A DNA stretch of 64,000 nt from Acidobacteriota bacterium (GCA_016716905.1 JADJUS010000022.1:186001-250000), one strand, 5' to 3'. Positions 25,959 through 35,498 are shown, numbered from the stretch's first letter. The notes: generated by a model from the letters alone, not told the origin. Numbers and translations are program-made.

Positions 25959-27107
25959 ATGAGGCGCGCAGCGGTGGCGATAATGGTTGGAATGGTTGCG
26001 GTGGGGTGCGGTGGTGGTGAATCATCTCCGCCAATGCCTGCCGACGACATCCGCGTCACCTCGGTGCCTTTTGGCGCCACGGCCGATGGCACGCCTGTGG
26101 ACGTCATCACACTTCGAAATGGCAAGGGCATCGAAATGACGGTGCTCACCTATGGCGGCATCATCATGTCGCTCAAGACGCCGGATCGAAATGGCGTGGC
26201 TGATGACATCGTGATGGGCCACGACTCCGTGGCCGGGTACGAGGCGAACTCGCCGTATTTCGGCAGCCTGATCGGCCGGGTGGGCAACCGCATCGCGAAC
26301 GGCGCCTTCACGCTCGACGGCAAGGTGTATACGCTCGCGAAGAACAACGGCCCGAACCACCTGCATGGCGGCCTCAAGGGGTGGGACAAGGTGGTCTGGA
26401 AGGCCGACCCGTTCCAGGACCGCACCGGAGCCGGCGTTCGCCTCGAGTACACGAGCGCCGACGGCGAAGAGGGGTATCCCGGCAAGGTCACCGCCCACGT
26501 GGTGTATACCCTGACGCCGGATAACACACTCATGGTGGACTACCATGCGACCTCCGACAAACCCACGGTCATCAACCTGACCCAGCACAGCTACTTCAAC
26601 CTGGGCGGCGGCAAAACCACCGACATCCTGGGTCATGAGCTGATGGTCAACGCCGACCGATACACACCCGTGAACTCCACGCTCATCCCCACCGGAGAAC
26701 TGGCGCCGGTCGCCGGCACGCCCTTTGACTTTCGCGCGCCCACGGCCATCGGCGCGCGCATCAACGACAAGAACACGCAGTTGGACTACGGCAAGGGCTA
26801 CGACCACAACTACGTGTTGACCCGGGCCGGCACCGGCCTCGAACTCGCCGCGCGCGTCTATGAACCCACGTCAGGCCGCACGCTGGAGATCACCACCACC
26901 GAGCCGGGCGTTCAGCTGTACACGGGCAACTTCCTCGACGGCACGATCACGGGCAAGGGCGGGCGTGTGTATCCCTTCCGCTCGGGCTTCTGTCTCGAGA
27001 CCCAGCATTACCCCGACTCGCCGAACCAGAAGGGGTTCCCCTCCATCGAACTGCGGCCAGGCGGCGAGTACAAATCAAAGACGGTCTTCGCGTTCGGCAG
27101 CCGCTAG
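25959..27107 (+). CDS. galM: Aldose 1-epimerase (mutarotase), lipoprotein
   Basis: The 382-residue product is an aldose 1-epimerase, which interconverts alpha and beta anomers of free sugars. Family motifs are LTYGGIIMSLKTPDRNG, GRVGNRIANGAF, NHLHGGLKGWDKV, TQHSYFNLGG (catalytic His) and ETQHYPDSPNQ. It has a lipoprotein signal (MVAVGC with Cys at about residue 17), so the enzyme is anchored in the periplasm, which suits a role in presenting the right anomer to the divergent ABC importer. The ATG at 25959 follows AAGGAGA by a proper distance; upstream in-frame codons would run through the ATPase gene. Confidence 0.9.
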   Translation: MRRAAVAIMVGMVAVGCGGGESSPPMPADDIRVTSVPFGATADGTPVDVITLRNGKGIEMTVLTYGGIIMSLKTPDRNGVADDIVMGHDSVAGYEANSPYFGSLIGRVGNRIANGAFTLDGKVYTLAKNNGPNHLHGGLKGWDKVVWKADPFQDRTGAGVRLEYTSADGEEGYPGKVTAHVVYTLTPDNTLMVDYHATSDKPTVINLTQHSYFNLGGGKTTDILGHELMVNADRYTPVNSTLIPTGELAPVAGTPFDFRAPTAIGARINDKNTQLDYGKGYDHNYVLTRAGTGLELAARVYEPTSGRTLEITTTEPGVQLYTGNFLDGTITGKGGRVYPFRSGFCLETQHYPDSPNQKGFPSIELRPGGEYKSKTVFAFGSR

Positions 27108-27119
27108 ATCAGGCGACGA

Positions 27120-28205
27120 TCACCACGACGCAGACGCTCGCTCACCGCGGGGCGACAACGCGTGGCGTGTGCGCGCACGTACGCGGTCCCAGGTGGTGGC
27201 GCGCGAACCGAGGTTGAAGACAATGAAGTCGCGGAGCGCGCGCTCATCCTGAGAGAGCCGCGCGTGGTCTTCCCTCGGCATGAGCAGGCCATGGGCGAGC
27301 GCGATCCTGGCCACAAGCGCGCGCCGGTCTGCGCGTGGGGCGCACAGGCGCTTGAAGGCCTCACGGAATGTCTCCCCTGCGGCCGCATCGCCGAGCTCGG
27401 CCCCCACCGCGACGAATCGACGGAAGATTTCGCCGAGGCGCGCGTACTGTGTGAACGGCAACACCTCAGCCACCAGCTCGTCGGCGCGCCCCGGCCCTGC
27501 CAGCAGTGCGGCCAGCGCCTCCGCGGCCTGATCGTGCCTCGGCGCCTTCAATTCGTCGTGTGCCATTGGCACAAACAGGCCGTGAAGGTAGGCCACCCGC
27601 GCCAGGAGTGACAGCGGATGCGTGCTGTGGCTCAGCGCGTCCAATTGGAACATCAAGCCATAGCTGGCCGCGCGGTACCTGACGCGCGCGCCTTCGAGCA
27701 CAAACTTGCGGTACGTATAGGACGGCGTGTAGTTGGGCCGGTGTTCCCCCACCGTCGGCCTCGCCGCTCCCTCCATCGCCCCAGTGTGCTCGACGTACTC
27801 GGTGCGCCATCCATCGCGAGTCAGGCTGGCGCCAAAGTCGGTGTCAGGGGAGATCGAGTCGGGCATGCCGCCATCGCGAAAGCAGGCCGTGCGGAACATC
27901 CTGATCCCGACCACCTGCCCCACCAGTGGGTCGCGGAGCTCGCCGACCACGATCCCGATGCCGGGCCGCATGTGTCGCAGGAGCACTTCCACACACGTGG
28001 GGTCCAGAATCATGTCGGCGTCAACCTGGACGAAATACGGCGTGCTGACACGCCGCGCGCCTTCGTTGATCGCCCGGGAGAACGGCGACACGTGCGCAAT
28101 GACCACCTGCTCGTGCAGCGGCACCGACTGGGTGGCGAGGCTCCTGATGGCCCGTTCAGCGAAGGGCTCCCCGACCGTCAGCACGACGGCGGAGACCTCG
28201 CTCAT
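27120..28205 (-). CDS. Glycosyltransferase family 2-like protein
   Basis: A 361-residue protein with a GT-A fold N-terminus: VSAVVLTVGEPFAERAIRSL, then INEGARRV and VQVDADMILDP, where DAD is the DxD-type metal/nucleotide-sugar site. The region after residue 200 is helical and unlike standard GT2 enzymes, perhaps an acceptor or partner domain. Its ATG overlaps the stop of the ABC ATPase gene (ATGA), making it the last gene of a four-gene set with the Asn-synthase-like enzyme and the exporter. Substrates are unknown. Confidence 0.75.
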   Translation of the reverse strand: MSEVSAVVLTVGEPFAERAIRSLATQSVPLHEQVVIAHVSPFSRAINEGARRVSTPYFVQVDADMILDPTCVEVLLRHMRPGIGIVVGELRDPLVGQVVGIRMFRTACFRDGGMPDSISPDTDFGASLTRDGWRTEYVEHTGAMEGAARPTVGEHRPNYTPSYTYRKFVLEGARVRYRAASYGLMFQLDALSHSTHPLSLLARVAYLHGLFVPMAHDELKAPRHDQAAEALAALLAGPGRADELVAEVLPFTQYARLGEIFRRFVAVGAELGDAAAGETFREAFKRLCAPRADRRALVARIALAHGLLMPREDHARLSQDERALRDFIVFNLGSRATTWDRVRARTRHALSPRGERASASW

Positions 28206-28996
28206 TTTGAGACCTCGACGGGAAGGGACTCCCTGTGTGCCCCGTCGACGGCGCCGGTCTGTGCCTCGACATATCGCGTGACCACAGACACGCTGTCACC
28301 AAAGGCGACCACGGTGCCGCGATCCAGCCACAGGGCCTTCGTGCAGAACGTGCGCGCGAAGTCCATGTCATGCGTCGCCACCAGGAAGGTACGGTCGTGG
28401 TGCTGCGGTTCTTCGAAGAAGGCACGTGTCTTCTTCTGGAACGACAAGTCACCGGCCGCGAGAGCTTCGTCGATCAGCAGAATGTCGGCCGCGATATGCC
28501 GCACCACAGAGAAAGCGAGCCGCGCCCGGGTGCCGGTGGACAGGTGTTTGAGCTTTGTGTATTCGAAGCCGGGAATGCCGGCCCACTCCAGGACCTCGGC
28601 CAGAAGCGTGCGCATTTTCGCGGGCTCGACGCCGTACAAGGCGCCGTACATCAGCGTGTTGTCGGACACGCTCAACTCCTCGATCATCCCGACGCCCAGC
28701 GAGGTGAGCAACACCATCTCGCCGCGTACCTCGACGCTGCCCGTCGTCGGTCGCAACAGGCCGGCGATGATCTTGAGCAGCGTACTCTTGCCGGCAGCGT
28801 TGTTGCCGACAATGGCGATGCGATCGCCGTGCGACACCTCCAGGCTCAGTTCACGCACGGCTCGGCGTGGCTCGGGCGCGACATGGCCGCCTGTGACGGA
28901 TTCGCGCAACACCCGAAACAGGGTGCGCGGTTCCTCCTCGGCCCTGAAGTTACGGGTCAGTTGCCGAACCGTGATGACCACCGCGTTGTCAGCCAT
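28202..28996 (-). CDS. Polysaccharide ABC exporter ATPase (Wzt/KpsT-like)
   Basis: The 264-residue ATPase has Walker A GNNAAGKST, a signature region HLSTGTRARLAFSV (close to LSxGxxxR, as in Wzt/TagH exporters) and Walker B ILLIDEALAAGD. The sequence IEELSVSDNTLMYGALYG is typical of polysaccharide exporters. It ends shortly after the ATPase domain and so lacks the C-terminal carbohydrate-binding domain of O9a-type Wzt. The ATG at 28996 overlaps the permease stop by one base (TGATG); a longer frame upstream lies inside the permease gene and is rejected. Confidence 0.88.
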   Translation of the reverse strand: MADNAVVITVRQLTRNFRAEEEPRTLFRVLRESVTGGHVAPEPRRAVRELSLEVSHGDRIAIVGNNAAGKSTLLKIIAGLLRPTTGSVEVRGEMVLLTSLGVGMIEELSVSDNTLMYGALYGVEPAKMRTLLAEVLEWAGIPGFEYTKLKHLSTGTRARLAFSVVRHIAADILLIDEALAAGDLSFQKKTRAFFEEPQHHDRTFLVATHDMDFARTFCTKALWLDRGTVVAFGDSVSVVTRYVEAQTGAVDGAHRESLPVEVSK

Positions 28997-29769
28997 CACA
29001 GACGCTCCAACAGCGCCGGCTCGGCGCGACGGAAACCCGCGATTGCGGCGAGCACGACGCCCGCATTGATCGCGAGGAACCCGAGCATCTGGCCGATGGG
29101 GGGCCACTGCCCTGCGAGCAGGATGGTCCGGGAAAATCCAATGACCTGTGTCAGGGGATTGAGGAGGGCAATGACCCGGAGTGTGGGCGACAACGCGTCG
29201 AGGCTGTAGATGATCGGTGTGCCAAAGAACAGGATTCGCATACCCACATCAAACAGATGTTCGATGTCGCGAACGAACACGTAAATCATCGACAGCAACA
29301 GTGAGACCCACAGCACCAGCAGCACCTGCATCAGCACGACGAGCGGCAATGCGACCAGCGCCCACGACACGGGCGCACCACTCAACAGGGCGACGAGCGT
29401 GGTCAGGACCATCGAGATGAGGAACTCGGGCAGGTTGGCCAGCACCGCGCTGTAGACCAGGATGTCCTTGGGGAAGATCACCCTGGTCGCCAGACTCCGC
29501 ATGCGGCCCAGCACCCGCATCGCGGCGCCCGCGCTCTTCGAAAAGTGCGTGAACTGCACGAGGCCCACCAGGAGGTAGACCGGATACAGTGGAATCGCTA
29601 CGCCAACCTGGCGGCTGAAAAACGCCCACAGCACCAGCAGCATCAACAGTGGATTCAGGAAGGTCCAGAGGTACCCAAGCCCGGTGCTCTGGTCGAGGAG
29701 CCGGTGCTGCACGGTGGTCAGTTGTCCAAGTAGCGCGACGTGCCGTCGCGACAGAAGGCGGAAGGTCAT
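28996..29769 (-). CDS. Polysaccharide ABC exporter permease (Wzm/ABC-2)
   Basis: A 257-residue ABC-2-type membrane protein with about six helices; STGLGYLWTFLNPLLMLLVL near residue 28 and FFGTPIIYSLDAL, then NPLTQVIGFSRTILL, are hallmarks of O-antigen, teichoic acid and capsule exporters. With the ATPase it should move a lipid-linked glycan across the inner membrane. It overlaps the upstream Asn-synthase-like gene by ATGA and the downstream ATPase by one base. Confidence 0.9.
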   Translation of the reverse strand: MTFRLLSRRHVALLGQLTTVQHRLLDQSTGLGYLWTFLNPLLMLLVLWAFFSRQVGVAIPLYPVYLLVGLVQFTHFSKSAGAAMRVLGRMRSLATRVIFPKDILVYSAVLANLPEFLISMVLTTLVALLSGAPVSWALVALPLVVLMQVLLVLWVSLLLSMIYVFVRDIEHLFDVGMRILFFGTPIIYSLDALSPTLRVIALLNPLTQVIGFSRTILLAGQWPPIGQMLGFLAINAGVVLAAIAGFRRAEPALLERL

Positions 29770-31640
29770 CGTGTCGTCCAGACCGTCAACTCACCGGCGG
29801 TGTTGCCGGCATGCGCAAACGCTGCGCGAAAGTGCCGCGCCTCCCACAGGGCCAGGCTGAGCAGGCGCCACAACAGCCGGGTGTAGTCTCCCACTCGCGT
29901 CAGATGCAGGCGGTAGATCCGCGCCAACGCCTCCTGGCCGATCGTCAGCCCAAGCAGTTCTCCCCGAGACAACACCAGGTCCTCGAACAGGGGGCGAAGC
30001 GGTCCGCGCAACCAGGCCGACATCGGCGCTTCAAACCCGCGCTTGGTCGTGGTCTGGAAACCGGCATGCCTCACGAGCGACGCACGCAGCGGGAGTTTGC
30101 CGACACTGCGGCGCAGATCGACGGCCGATCGCCAGTCGATACGGGCCGCCACATCCACGACCTCACGGTCGAGCAGCGGCACCCGGACCTCGAGTGAGTG
30201 ATGCATGCTGGCCCGGTCGACCTTCTGCAGGACACTTCCCAGATGCCCGCTGTATTCGTTCCAGCGAAGCCACAGCGCGAGGGCGTCCACGCCGGATCCA
30301 CCAAAGTCAAACAAGGTGCACGCGCGCGGAAACGGCGGCAGGTCCGGAAAGACCTCTGCCAGTTGCACCGGATCAACAAATCGCTGCCGGCGCAGTTGCT
30401 CGGCTCCAGCCGATGGCCCGCTCGTCGTGGCTGGTGCCCCGCGCACCAGGTCGCGCCACCCCTGCATGGTCAATTTTGATGCCGGCGCCAGCGGATGGAT
30501 CATGCGGCCCGGGTATCCCCAGAACAGATCGTCGCCACCGTCACCGCTCAGCACCACCGCGACCTGTTCACGCGCGACGCGGCTGATGAGCATCGTGGGA
30601 AACAGCGAGTAGTCGTCGTGCGGTTCGCTGCTGGCGGCCACCACCTCGTCGAGCAACTCGATAGCGTCGGCTGGGACGATTTGCCTGACGACATGGTGCA
30701 GTCCCAGCGCTTCCGCATACCGCCGCGCATCGGGAGACTCGTCAAGAGAGTCGCCGTTGGTGCCCAGGGTGAACGCGGGAAAGTTCATCGTGGTGGCCTC
30801 GCGCATTTTGGCCGCCACCAACGGCGAGTCAATACCGCCGGACAAAAAGACGCCCAACGGCACATCACTCACCATCTGTCGACGGACGGCCGAGGTCACG
30901 GCGGCGTCAACAGCATCATAGGCGGCTTGGCCGAACAGGTCGGGTTCGGGACTGCGCGGGAACGTAAAGTGCCGGCCCTCCTCACACCGCCCGGTATGAT
31001 CGACCGCCAGCCACGCGCCGGCGTCCAGGGCCATGGTGCCGGCCACGAGCGCAAAGGGTGGAGGCACGTACCCGAGATGCGCATAAAGCGCGAGCCCCTC
31101 GGATGTCACCGCACCGCCGCGAGCCCACGGATGCGCCAGAATCTGGTCATACTGCGACGCAAACAGCACCCCGTCGCGGTGGCGCAGGACGTAGAGCGGC
31201 TTGATGGCGGCGTGGTCGCGGGCCAGCAGCAACCGCTTCGTGAGCGTGTCGTAGAAGGCCAGGGCGAACATGCCGTTGAAAGACGCCAGCGCCGCATCGC
31301 CGAATTCTGCCAGGGCGTACAGAACCACTTCGGCATCGCCGGTGGAGCGAAACGTGACGCCCCGGTCCTGCAGTTCCTTGCGAATCTCTCGAAAATTATA
31401 GAGTTCGCCGTTGAAGACGAGCGCATAGCGCCCGTCGCGGGTCAACATCGGTTGGTGGCCGGCTGGGGAAAGATCGAGGATTGAGAGGCGCCGGAACCCG
31501 AGCAGGCAACACGCGTCGTCGGACCAGAGGCCGGCGTCGTCCGGCCCCCGGCGTGACATCCGGTGCACGGCGCTGGCTACGTCCCCGCGGAACACCTCGG
31601 CGGGGCCATCAAACGTCAGCAAGCCGACAATGCCGCACAC
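29766..31640 (-). CDS. asnB: Asparagine synthase-like glutamine amidotransferase (copy 1)
   Basis: The 624-residue protein has an N-terminal class II glutamine amidotransferase domain (MCGIVGLL with catalytic Cys2, RRGPDDAG, FNGELYNFREIRKEL) and a C-terminal ATP-PPase domain with SGGIDSP at residues 267-273 and LSGDGGDDLFWGYP. This is the AsnB layout. Placed first in an exporter and glycosyltransferase set, it more likely amidates a sugar acid or other carboxylate of the surface glycan than makes free asparagine; that is inference. It is divergent from the GT2 gene at 31694, with 53 bp between. Confidence 0.88.
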   Translation of the reverse strand: MCGIVGLLTFDGPAEVFRGDVASAVHRMSRRGPDDAGLWSDDACCLLGFRRLSILDLSPAGHQPMLTRDGRYALVFNGELYNFREIRKELQDRGVTFRSTGDAEVVLYALAEFGDAALASFNGMFALAFYDTLTKRLLLARDHAAIKPLYVLRHRDGVLFASQYDQILAHPWARGGAVTSEGLALYAHLGYVPPPFALVAGTMALDAGAWLAVDHTGRCEEGRHFTFPRSPEPDLFGQAAYDAVDAAVTSAVRRQMVSDVPLGVFLSGGIDSPLVAAKMREATTMNFPAFTLGTNGDSLDESPDARRYAEALGLHHVVRQIVPADAIELLDEVVAASSEPHDDYSLFPTMLISRVAREQVAVVLSGDGGDDLFWGYPGRMIHPLAPASKLTMQGWRDLVRGAPATTSGPSAGAEQLRRQRFVDPVQLAEVFPDLPPFPRACTLFDFGGSGVDALALWLRWNEYSGHLGSVLQKVDRASMHHSLEVRVPLLDREVVDVAARIDWRSAVDLRRSVGKLPLRASLVRHAGFQTTTKRGFEAPMSAWLRGPLRPLFEDLVLSRGELLGLTIGQEALARIYRLHLTRVGDYTRLLWRLLSLALWEARHFRAAFAHAGNTAGELTVWTTR

Positions 31641-31673
31641 GCGCTCAGATCTCCCGGCTCGCGAAGTTTCCCC

Positions 31674-31679
31674 TATGAT
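31674..31679 (+). promoter_or_regulatory. Candidate -10 element (TATGAT)
   Basis: TATGAT lies in the short divergent gap between the Asn-synthase-like gene and the GT2 gene. No matching -35 box is seen. If used, the transcript start would be only about eight bases before the ATG at 31694, which favours the next in-frame ATG at 31721 for the GT2 gene. Confidence 0.3.
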
Positions 31680-31693
31680 AGTGCGTCGCCGCC

Positions 31694-32680
31694 ATGCAGA
31701 CGGTGACTTCGCGGCGTGTCATGGACGAAATTATCGTATCAAACGACCGGGTTGATGACACGAGGGCACCACTGTTCTCGATCGTCATTCCCACTTACGC
31801 GCGGCCGCAGATCCTGCGGGAATGTCTGACTGCGGTCTCGCGGCTGAATGCACGCGAGAACTTCGAGGTCATTGTCGTGGACGACGGAAGTCCGGAACCT
31901 GTGGGTCCCGTGGTCGAGGCATTCAGCGAGACCCTGCCAATCCGGCTGCTCCAACGGCCACGCGGCGGCCCGGCCCTGGCCCGCAACACGGGAGCCAGCG
32001 TGGCGCGCGGCCGGTATCTGGCGTTCACCGACGACGACTGCCGGCCTGCGCCGGATTGGCTGACGGCGCTTGGGACCGCGTTTGAACGTGACGGCCGCCG
32101 CCTGCTCGGCGGCCGTGTGGAAAATTCGCTGGTGCACAATGCGTATTCCGAGGCGAGCGAACGGATCGGCCAGTTCGTGTACGAGTACAACCGCAACATC
32201 GGCGCTCAGGAGCCATTCTTCACGACCAATAACCTCGCGGTCTGCGCGGAGCACTTTCGTGACGTCGGCGGCTTTACCAGCCTGATTCCAAGCGCCACCG
32301 CAGAGGACAAGGAATTTTGTGACCGCTGGCGGGCGCACGGCCTTCCGCTCGCACACGTGCCCGACGCCGTGGTGTTTCACGCCCACCATCTGTCGTTCAG
32401 GGGATTCGTGCGGCAACACTACAACTATGGCCGGGGCATTCTGGCGTTCCGCCTGCTCAGGCGTGGGCGCGGAAACACCCAGGGCATGGTGCCCGAACCG
32501 CTGACGTTTTACCTCGATCTGCTGGCGTCACCGCTTCGGCATCACACCCGAGCCAGACGGTGGCGGCTTGTGGGCCTGCTGGCATGCTCGCAAGTGGCGA
32601 CCGCGGCCGGCGCGCTGGTCCAGTTGCTCCGCTGGCGTCAGTTGAAGAGGGTTCGCGCGACCACGACGACCGAGGCTTGA
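31694..32680 (+). CDS. Glycosyltransferase family 2
   Basis: The 328-residue product opens its GT-A domain at about residue 28 with FSIVIPTYARPQILRECL, has VIVVDDGSPEP and GPALARNTGA, and the metal-binding DDD in LAFTDDDCRPAPDW. The later motif SATAEDKEFCDRWRAHG holds the catalytic-base ED. A C-terminal hydrophobic stretch (LVGLLACSQVATAAGALVQLL) may anchor it to the membrane. The start could be ATG 31694 or 31721. It begins a plus-strand glycan gene set; the next GTG follows its stop by one base. Confidence 0.85.
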   Translation: MQTVTSRRVMDEIIVSNDRVDDTRAPLFSIVIPTYARPQILRECLTAVSRLNARENFEVIVVDDGSPEPVGPVVEAFSETLPIRLLQRPRGGPALARNTGASVARGRYLAFTDDDCRPAPDWLTALGTAFERDGRRLLGGRVENSLVHNAYSEASERIGQFVYEYNRNIGAQEPFFTTNNLAVCAEHFRDVGGFTSLIPSATAEDKEFCDRWRAHGLPLAHVPDAVVFHAHHLSFRGFVRQHYNYGRGILAFRLLRRGRGNTQGMVPEPLTFYLDLLASPLRHHTRARRWRLVGLLACSQVATAAGALVQLLRWRQLKRVRATTTTEA

Positions 32681-32681
32681 G

Positions 32682-33629
32682 GTGGGCGCCATTCCGTCGG
32701 TTTCCGTTGTCATTCCCACCTACCACCGGCCCGATCTGGTGCTGCGCGCGGTGCGCAGCGCACTCGACCAGACCATGGCCGACCTCGAAGTCATCGTCGT
32801 GGTGGACGGGCGTGATGCGGCCACGTGCGATGCCCTGTTGACCATCGCCGACGCTCGCGTCCGAGTCCACGTGCCTGATCGCCACCTGGGGAACGCTGAC
32901 GCCCGCAATGCCGGCGTGGCCATCGCGCGCGCGCCGTGGGTGGCGTTCCTGGATGACGACGACGTCTGGATGCCGGCGAAACTCGAACGGCAGCTCTCGA
33001 CCGCCACCGCAGTTTCGGCTCCCCGCCCGATTGTGGTGTGTCACATGGTTGCGCGCAACGCCCACGGTGACAGGACGTGGCCCAGGCGCCTTCCCGAGCC
33101 GGGCGAGGACTGGAGTGAGTACTTCTTCTGCCGCCGCACGCCATTCACCGGTGAAGGCATGGTGACGCTGTCGACGATCTTCACGTCACGAGCGCTGCTG
33201 ACCGAAGTCCCGTTTTCGAGCGGGCTGGCGCATCTGGTGGATCCCGACTGGATGCTGCGCGCGCTGCGAACGCCAGGCGTGACCATGACCTTTGTGCCGG
33301 ACTCGGAGCCGCTGATCGTCTGGCACATCGAGCATGACCGGCCCCGCATCACCAACCGGCGTGACTGGACCACGGCGTTCGACTGGGGCCTCCGCAACCG
33401 GCACCTGTTCTCCCCGCGCGGCTATGCGGCGTTTGTGCTGCATGTGGTCGGCTCCAACGCGGCGGCGCAGCGCGACCGGCGCAGCTTCTTCCCGTTGCTG
33501 AAGGAGGCACGTCTGAAGGGGCAACCGGCATTGGTCGACGTGGCGTCACATGTGGCGAACTTCGTGCTCCCGCCGGCGGTACAACGACACGTGGCGATGT
33601 GGTACGCGCGAGCGACAACCCGCGCATGA
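32682..33629 (+). CDS. Glycosyltransferase family 2
   Basis: A 315-residue GT-A protein with VSVVIPTYHRPDLVLRAV, LEVIVVVDGRD, GNADARNAGVAIARAPW and DDDD in VAFLDDDDVWMP. GAGG six bases upstream supports the GTG start at 32682. The Asp-rich metal site is intact, so an active inverting transferase is expected. Its last codons overlap the next ATG as ATGA, coupling it to the GT4 gene. Confidence 0.85.
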   Translation: MGAIPSVSVVIPTYHRPDLVLRAVRSALDQTMADLEVIVVVDGRDAATCDALLTIADARVRVHVPDRHLGNADARNAGVAIARAPWVAFLDDDDVWMPAKLERQLSTATAVSAPRPIVVCHMVARNAHGDRTWPRRLPEPGEDWSEYFFCRRTPFTGEGMVTLSTIFTSRALLTEVPFSSGLAHLVDPDWMLRALRTPGVTMTFVPDSEPLIVWHIEHDRPRITNRRDWTTAFDWGLRNRHLFSPRGYAAFVLHVVGSNAAAQRDRRSFFPLLKEARLKGQPALVDVASHVANFVLPPAVQRHVAMWYARATTRA

Positions 33630-34798
33630 AAGTGCTGCTGGTCAACGACTACGGCGTACTCGCCGGTGGCGCCGAGCGCATCACGGTGGACCTGCGTGAC
33701 GGCCTGCGCGCCCGTGGCCACGATGCCCGCCTGCTGGCCAGTTCCGCCGGAGCCCCGGCACAAGCCAGCCTCGCGGACTACACGTGCCGCGGCTCGAATG
33801 GCACCGGGCGGCTCCTGCTCCAGGCCTGGAACCCATGGGCAGTCAGTCGCCTTCGACAAGTTCTGGCTGAGTTTCAACCCGACATCGTGCACGTCCGCAT
33901 GTTTCTGACACAGCTGTCACCGGCTGTGCTCAAGTGGCTGCCGCCGGATCGGTCTCTGCTGCACATCGGCAACCATCAGACGATCTGCCCTCTCAACTCG
34001 CGTGTGCTGCCCGATGGATCGCGTTGTGGCGTTCGTGCCGGCGTGGAGTGCCACCGGCAACGATGCGTCTCCACGTTTGGACTCGGGCGCACACTGCTCC
34101 AATTGCGTACATGGCGGCGTCACTCCCCGGTCTTCCGATGTGTGGTGGCCAACAGCCACGCCATCGCCGCGACACTTCGCGAGAACGGCGTGCCGGTGGA
34201 CACGGTGATTCCAAACGGCACGAGAGTCGTGCCCCCACGTCCGTCGCTCACCGGCCCGCCGACAGTCGTCTTCGCCGGCCGCCTGGTGCCGCAAAAGGGC
34301 CTCGACCTGCTGGTGCAAGCCATGGCGATCGTGGTCACGCATCAGCCTGACGCCCGTCTGGTCATCGTGGGGGACGGTCCGGATCGGGCACGCATCGAGG
34401 AACTGATCGGGATGCTCAAGCTTCGCGACCGCGTGCAGTGGCGCGGGCACATTCCGCACCCCGCGCTCGCCGAGGCTCTCGGAACAGGCTGGGTGCAGGT
34501 GCTTGCGTCGCGGTCGCCTGAGCCCGGGGCCAATGTCATCCCCGAGGCGATGATGCGCGGCACTGCCGTCGTGGCCACACGCTTTGATGGCGCGCCCGAG
34601 GGATTGCGAGACACCGTCACGGGATTTCTGGTGCCGCCATTCGACGTCCAGGCGCTGGCCGACCGGCTGGTCACCCTGCTGGGAGACCGCGCCCTGGCGG
34701 AGCGCATGGGCCAGGCCGGCCGCGACGTGGCGCTCGCGGAACTGACCACAGACCTGATGATCGACCGGTTTGAGGCGGTCTACGCGACGCTGGGATGA
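33626..34798 (+). CDS. Glycosyltransferase family 4 (GT-B)
   Basis: The 390-residue protein has a two-Rossmann GT-B fold: N-terminal VNDYGVLAGGAERITVDL, and C-terminal VVFAGRLVPQKGLDLLVQA, VIVGDGPDR and the nucleotide-sugar-binding EPGANVIPEAMMRG (the EX7E motif). Four cysteines between about residues 125 and 155 (CPLN, RCGVRAGVECHRQRCV) are typical of a subset of GT4 enzymes. The ATG at 33626 overlaps the previous stop (ATGA) and is preferred over an earlier in-frame start. Confidence 0.88.
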   Translation: MKVLLVNDYGVLAGGAERITVDLRDGLRARGHDARLLASSAGAPAQASLADYTCRGSNGTGRLLLQAWNPWAVSRLRQVLAEFQPDIVHVRMFLTQLSPAVLKWLPPDRSLLHIGNHQTICPLNSRVLPDGSRCGVRAGVECHRQRCVSTFGLGRTLLQLRTWRRHSPVFRCVVANSHAIAATLRENGVPVDTVIPNGTRVVPPRPSLTGPPTVVFAGRLVPQKGLDLLVQAMAIVVTHQPDARLVIVGDGPDRARIEELIGMLKLRDRVQWRGHIPHPALAEALGTGWVQVLASRSPEPGANVIPEAMMRGTAVVATRFDGAPEGLRDTVTGFLVPPFDVQALADRLVTLLGDRALAERMGQAGRDVALAELTTDLMIDRFEAVYATLG

Positions 34799-34863
34799 CT
34801 TCGCCTGGTTGCGTTGCCTCGCCGATTGACCCGAGCGGCGGCAACCACGCAAGATAGCCGAAT

Positions 34864-35475
34864 ATGCCCGGACACAATGAATGGCTGGAGGTGGCGCGCA
34901 CGGCCACCGCCGACGACCTGCGCGAACATATCCTCACGGGATTCAAGAGCGGCAAACCGTTCACACCGTACGTGCCGACCATCGCGCTGCCGTCACCTGT
35001 GGACTGGGTGCTGGATTTCGGGTGCGGCGTCGGCCGAAACTTCCCTTGTGTGCGAACCATCGGGGGGCACGTCGCGGGCTTTGACCTGCCGCCCATGATC
35101 GCGCGATGCAGGGAACTGGCGCAGCCCGTGGATCTGCTGTCAGACGACTGGTCGTCGCTCAAGAACCGCCGCTTCGATCTGATTTTTGCGTCGCTGGTAC
35201 TGCAACACATCGAAGTGGACGTGGTGCGCGCATACCTTGCTGACTTTGCGCGCATGGCGCCCGTCACGTACCTCCTGACGCGCGACAGCAGTGATTTCGG
35301 CGTCAACGTGCTCGACCTGGTCTCCGAGAGTGAGGCCTTCGACGCCGGGGACTGCACGGCGGTCGATCACGATCCGGAGACCCACCAGCTTCGGGTGCTG
35401 GGACGCATGTCATTCGAACAGGCCCGTCAGTCCACCGAACCTGCGCACTACGAAGTGCTGTTGCGGTCCCGGTGA
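34864..35475 (+). CDS. Class I SAM-dependent methyltransferase
   Basis: A 203-residue protein with the SAM-binding motif I VLDFGCGVGRNF near residue 57, an acidic motif II (GFDLPP) and motif FDLIFASLVLQHIE near residue 105. That order fits a Rossmann-type methyltransferase of the Methyltransf_11/23 type. Following three glycosyltransferases on the same strand, it may methylate the glycan or its end. A 65-bp gap precedes it. Confidence 0.8.
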   Translation: MPGHNEWLEVARTATADDLREHILTGFKSGKPFTPYVPTIALPSPVDWVLDFGCGVGRNFPCVRTIGGHVAGFDLPPMIARCRELAQPVDLLSDDWSSLKNRRFDLIFASLVLQHIEVDVVRAYLADFARMAPVTYLLTRDSSDFGVNVLDLVSESEAFDAGDCTAVDHDPETHQLRVLGRMSFEQARQSTEPAHYEVLLRSR

Positions 35476-35498
35476 CTTAATCAGTCGACAAGCGCCAA

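Noticed and set aside
25954..25962. Two-codon ATG-CAA-TGA minimal frame overlapping the epimerase start
   Set aside because: Such short overlaps occur by chance; the ribosome site fits the epimerase ATG.
27120..31640. Lasso-peptide or other RiPP cluster suggested by AsnB-like protein plus ABC transporter
   Set aside because: No precursor, PqqD-like recognition element or transglutaminase-like protease is visible; the exporter is of polysaccharide type.
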